DNA of 9,326 nucleotides from Achromobacter sp. (lineage in GTDB: Bacteria > Pseudomonadota > Gammaproteobacteria > Burkholderiales > Burkholderiaceae_B). Below, one piece after another: positions 8,064-9,326 of this stretch. The notes below the pieces were generated by a model. It made no database searches, was not told the origin of the DNA, and saw nothing but the letters and a program-made list of their open reading frames with translations. The stretch is from contig DMTA01000508.1 of NCBI GenBank assembly GCA_003454835.1, positions 1 through 9,326 on the forward strand. The letters are read 5' to 3'. A program made the translations under genes and the position numbers. Numbering within the stretch: the first letter of the stretch is position 1; every line of letters begins with the position of its first letter.

Positions 8064-9152
8064 TTATTTGGCCCCGCCCTCCGCGGGTGCGGCTGCCGCG
8101 GGTGCGGGAGGCACGTACTCAGTAGCCTGCGCAAGCTGTTCCAGCGTGGCGGCGGGCACTTCGCCCACCGCGGTCAGCCAGAAGTCCGCAATGCGCGTGC
8201 CGTACACGTTGATCGCGCCACGCTGCGACGCGCCGTGCGCCGGCTGGTGGTTGCGCTGGCTGTCGTAGGGCTCGATGAAAACCGAAATCGCCGCCAGGCC
8301 GTCGGACAGCACCATCTGGCTGACCGGCAATCCGCGCTTCATGGCGCGCGACACCTGCATGATCGTCTTGAAGCCGTTGGGCGCCGGAATGCGCCAGCCC
8401 TGGGCCGCAAGGTCCACGGGCTGCATGTTGGCTTCGAGCACCTTCCAGTCGCGGGTATTCCAGCGCGAGGACAGCGACTGCGGATCGACTTCGGAGCCCA
8501 GCCGCAGGGAAGTGAACGACACCTGCTCGACCACGCCACGTGCGGCATTCAGCGTCTGGGCCTTCAGCAGCAAATTGGTTTCGACGTCCGCGCACAGGCG
8601 ATAGCCGTAGCGCAGCTTGTCCAGCGGTTCGATCGTGATAAGCCGGCATTCGCGGCCCGCGACACGGTGCGGCGTTGGCTCCGTGCGGATCTTGTAGTGT
8701 TCCGAAAGGTTGGCCGGATCGCCCAGCAGCAGACCAGGGAAGCGGTCGCCGCGGCGGCGCTCGACGAGCACGGTCTTGCGTTCGGGAATCAGGCACTGCA
8801 CGTCGTCGTTGTGACGCAGGTATTCGCGCGGCTGGCCGTCGAGGATTTCGAGGCGCTCACGCTCGCCCGTGCCGTCCAGGACGTGCACAAGGCGCGAGGA
8901 CTGGATCACATCTCCCTGCTGATACATGAAAACGCCAGCGTAGTCCTGCTTGCGCGCCGCCTGCTGGATCCGCGTGAGCAGTTGCACGACGTCTTCGGTC
9001 TGGCCGGCCGGCGTGGCGCCAGCGGCGGCTGCGGGACCGTGCGCGGCAAGGAAAGCGGTGAGGAGCGTGGCGGCGAACCAACCGGTGCGATGAACCTGCC
9101 ACGAGGCAGCACGTCCAAGCACCGGCCAGCGTGATGGAAGCACAAGCGCCAT
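8064..9152 (-). CDS. rseB: Sigma-E regulatory protein RseB/MucB, periplasmic guard of RseA
   Basis: RseB/MucB binds the periplasmic part of the anti-sigma factor RseA and shields it from the DegS-type site-1 protease; lipoprotein or LPS intermediates release it under stress. The protein has 362 residues. The N-terminus has a long polar stretch, then a hydrophobic segment GWFAATLLTAFLAAHG (24-39) and a likely cleavage at AAAA/GATP. The N-terminal lipid-binding-like domain spans about 52-225 (LLTRIQQAARKQDYAGVFMY, LEILDGQPREYLRHN, RLCADVETNLLLKAQTL). The smaller C-terminal domain spans about 250-342 (PNGFKTIMQVSRAMKRGLP, QMVLSDGLAAISVFIEP, GAINVYGTRIADFWLTAVGE). An Ala/Pro tail ends the protein. 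I chose the ATG at 9152, which shares one base with the rseA stop (TGATG), rather than the TTG one codon earlier. This overlap indicates translational coupling. Confidence 0.95.
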   Translation of the reverse strand: MALVLPSRWPVLGRAASWQVHRTGWFAATLLTAFLAAHGPAAAAGATPAGQTEDVVQLLTRIQQAARKQDYAGVFMYQQGDVIQSSRLVHVLDGTGERERLEILDGQPREYLRHNDDVQCLIPERKTVLVERRRGDRFPGLLLGDPANLSEHYKIRTEPTPHRVAGRECRLITIEPLDKLRYGYRLCADVETNLLLKAQTLNAARGVVEQVSFTSLRLGSEVDPQSLSSRWNTRDWKVLEANMQPVDLAAQGWRIPAPNGFKTIMQVSRAMKRGLPVSQMVLSDGLAAISVFIEPYDSQRNHQPAHGASQRGAINVYGTRIADFWLTAVGEVPAATLEQLAQATEYVPPAPAAAAPAEGGAK

Positions 9153-9326
9153 CAACGTCCCGCTCCGACATCAAACGACACCTGCCGGACCGCGCTGGGG
9201 CCGGCCATCTGGCGATGGGCCTCCAGGTAGTCGCGCAGGCCAGAGTCGTCGGAGGCCGAAGCCGGCGAGCTGGCATCGGCCAGCACGCGCACATCCGTCG
9301 CGGGGGAGCCGGTGAAGTACGGCTGC
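9152..9326 (-). CDS. rseA: Anti-sigma-E factor RseA/MucA, C-terminal part (5' end outside window)
   Basis: The minus-strand frame ending in TGA at 9154-9152 is open to the window edge and gives 57 residues, including FTGSPATDVRVLADAS, GLRDYLEAHRQMAGPS and the end VSFDVGAGR. The L-x-x-YL-x-x-H motif near the C-terminus is typical of the periplasmic end of RseA/MucA proteins. The N-terminal sigma-binding domain and the membrane segment lie beyond the edge. The call rests largely on the position directly upstream of, and overlapping, rseB. In the known system RseA holds the extracytoplasmic sigma factor at the inner membrane until it is cut stepwise. The sigma factor gene would be expected just outside the window. 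Confidence 0.82.
   Translation of the reverse strand, partial: QPYFTGSPATDVRVLADASSPASASDDSGLRDYLEAHRQMAGPSAVRQVSFDVGAGR

Noticed and set aside
7959..9134. 391-codon open frame on the plus strand, antisense to rseB
   Set aside because: Arg/Ala/His-rich shadow of rseB; no signal, domain or ribosome binding site supports it.

Overview
This looks like chromosomal DNA of a high-GC betaproteobacterium, most likely Alcaligenaceae (Bordetella/Achromobacter type). I infer this from the GC-rich codon use and from protein features such as the LepA start [19 protein letters not shown], the MucD/RseB pair and the gene order. It reads as a core-genome region. I see no transposase, integrase, tRNA, rRNA or CRISPR array.

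Layout, from the right edge leftwards (nearly everything is on the minus strand): the 3' end of rseA/mucA (anti-sigma-E, cut by the window), rseB/mucB, mucD (a DegP/HtrA-type periplasmic protease), a 292-bp intergenic region full of hairpins and ending in an intrinsic terminator, then lepA, lepB, rnc, era, recO and a LysR-family regulator. At the left edge, on the plus strand and convergent with the LysR gene, lies the 3' end of a threonine-synthase-like PLP enzyme.

The genes form two functional blocks. rseA-rseB-mucD is the sensing and executing part of the sigma-E envelope stress response: RseA holds the sigma factor, RseB guards RseA in the periplasm, and MucD degrades or refolds damaged envelope proteins. 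lepA-lepB-rnc-era-recO is the conserved block of translation GTPase EF4, signal peptidase I, RNase III, ribosome-assembly GTPase Era and recombination mediator RecO. Its genes overlap or lie only 2 to 22 bp apart, so it is probably one transcript. The LysR gene follows recO by only 16 bp and may be read through from it.

I did not find a new multi-gene system. The points most worth checking are the structured mucD-lepA intergenic region, a RecO about 50 residues shorter than usual through loss of an internal segment, a local GC dip within lepB, and the LysR gene placed directly behind recO.
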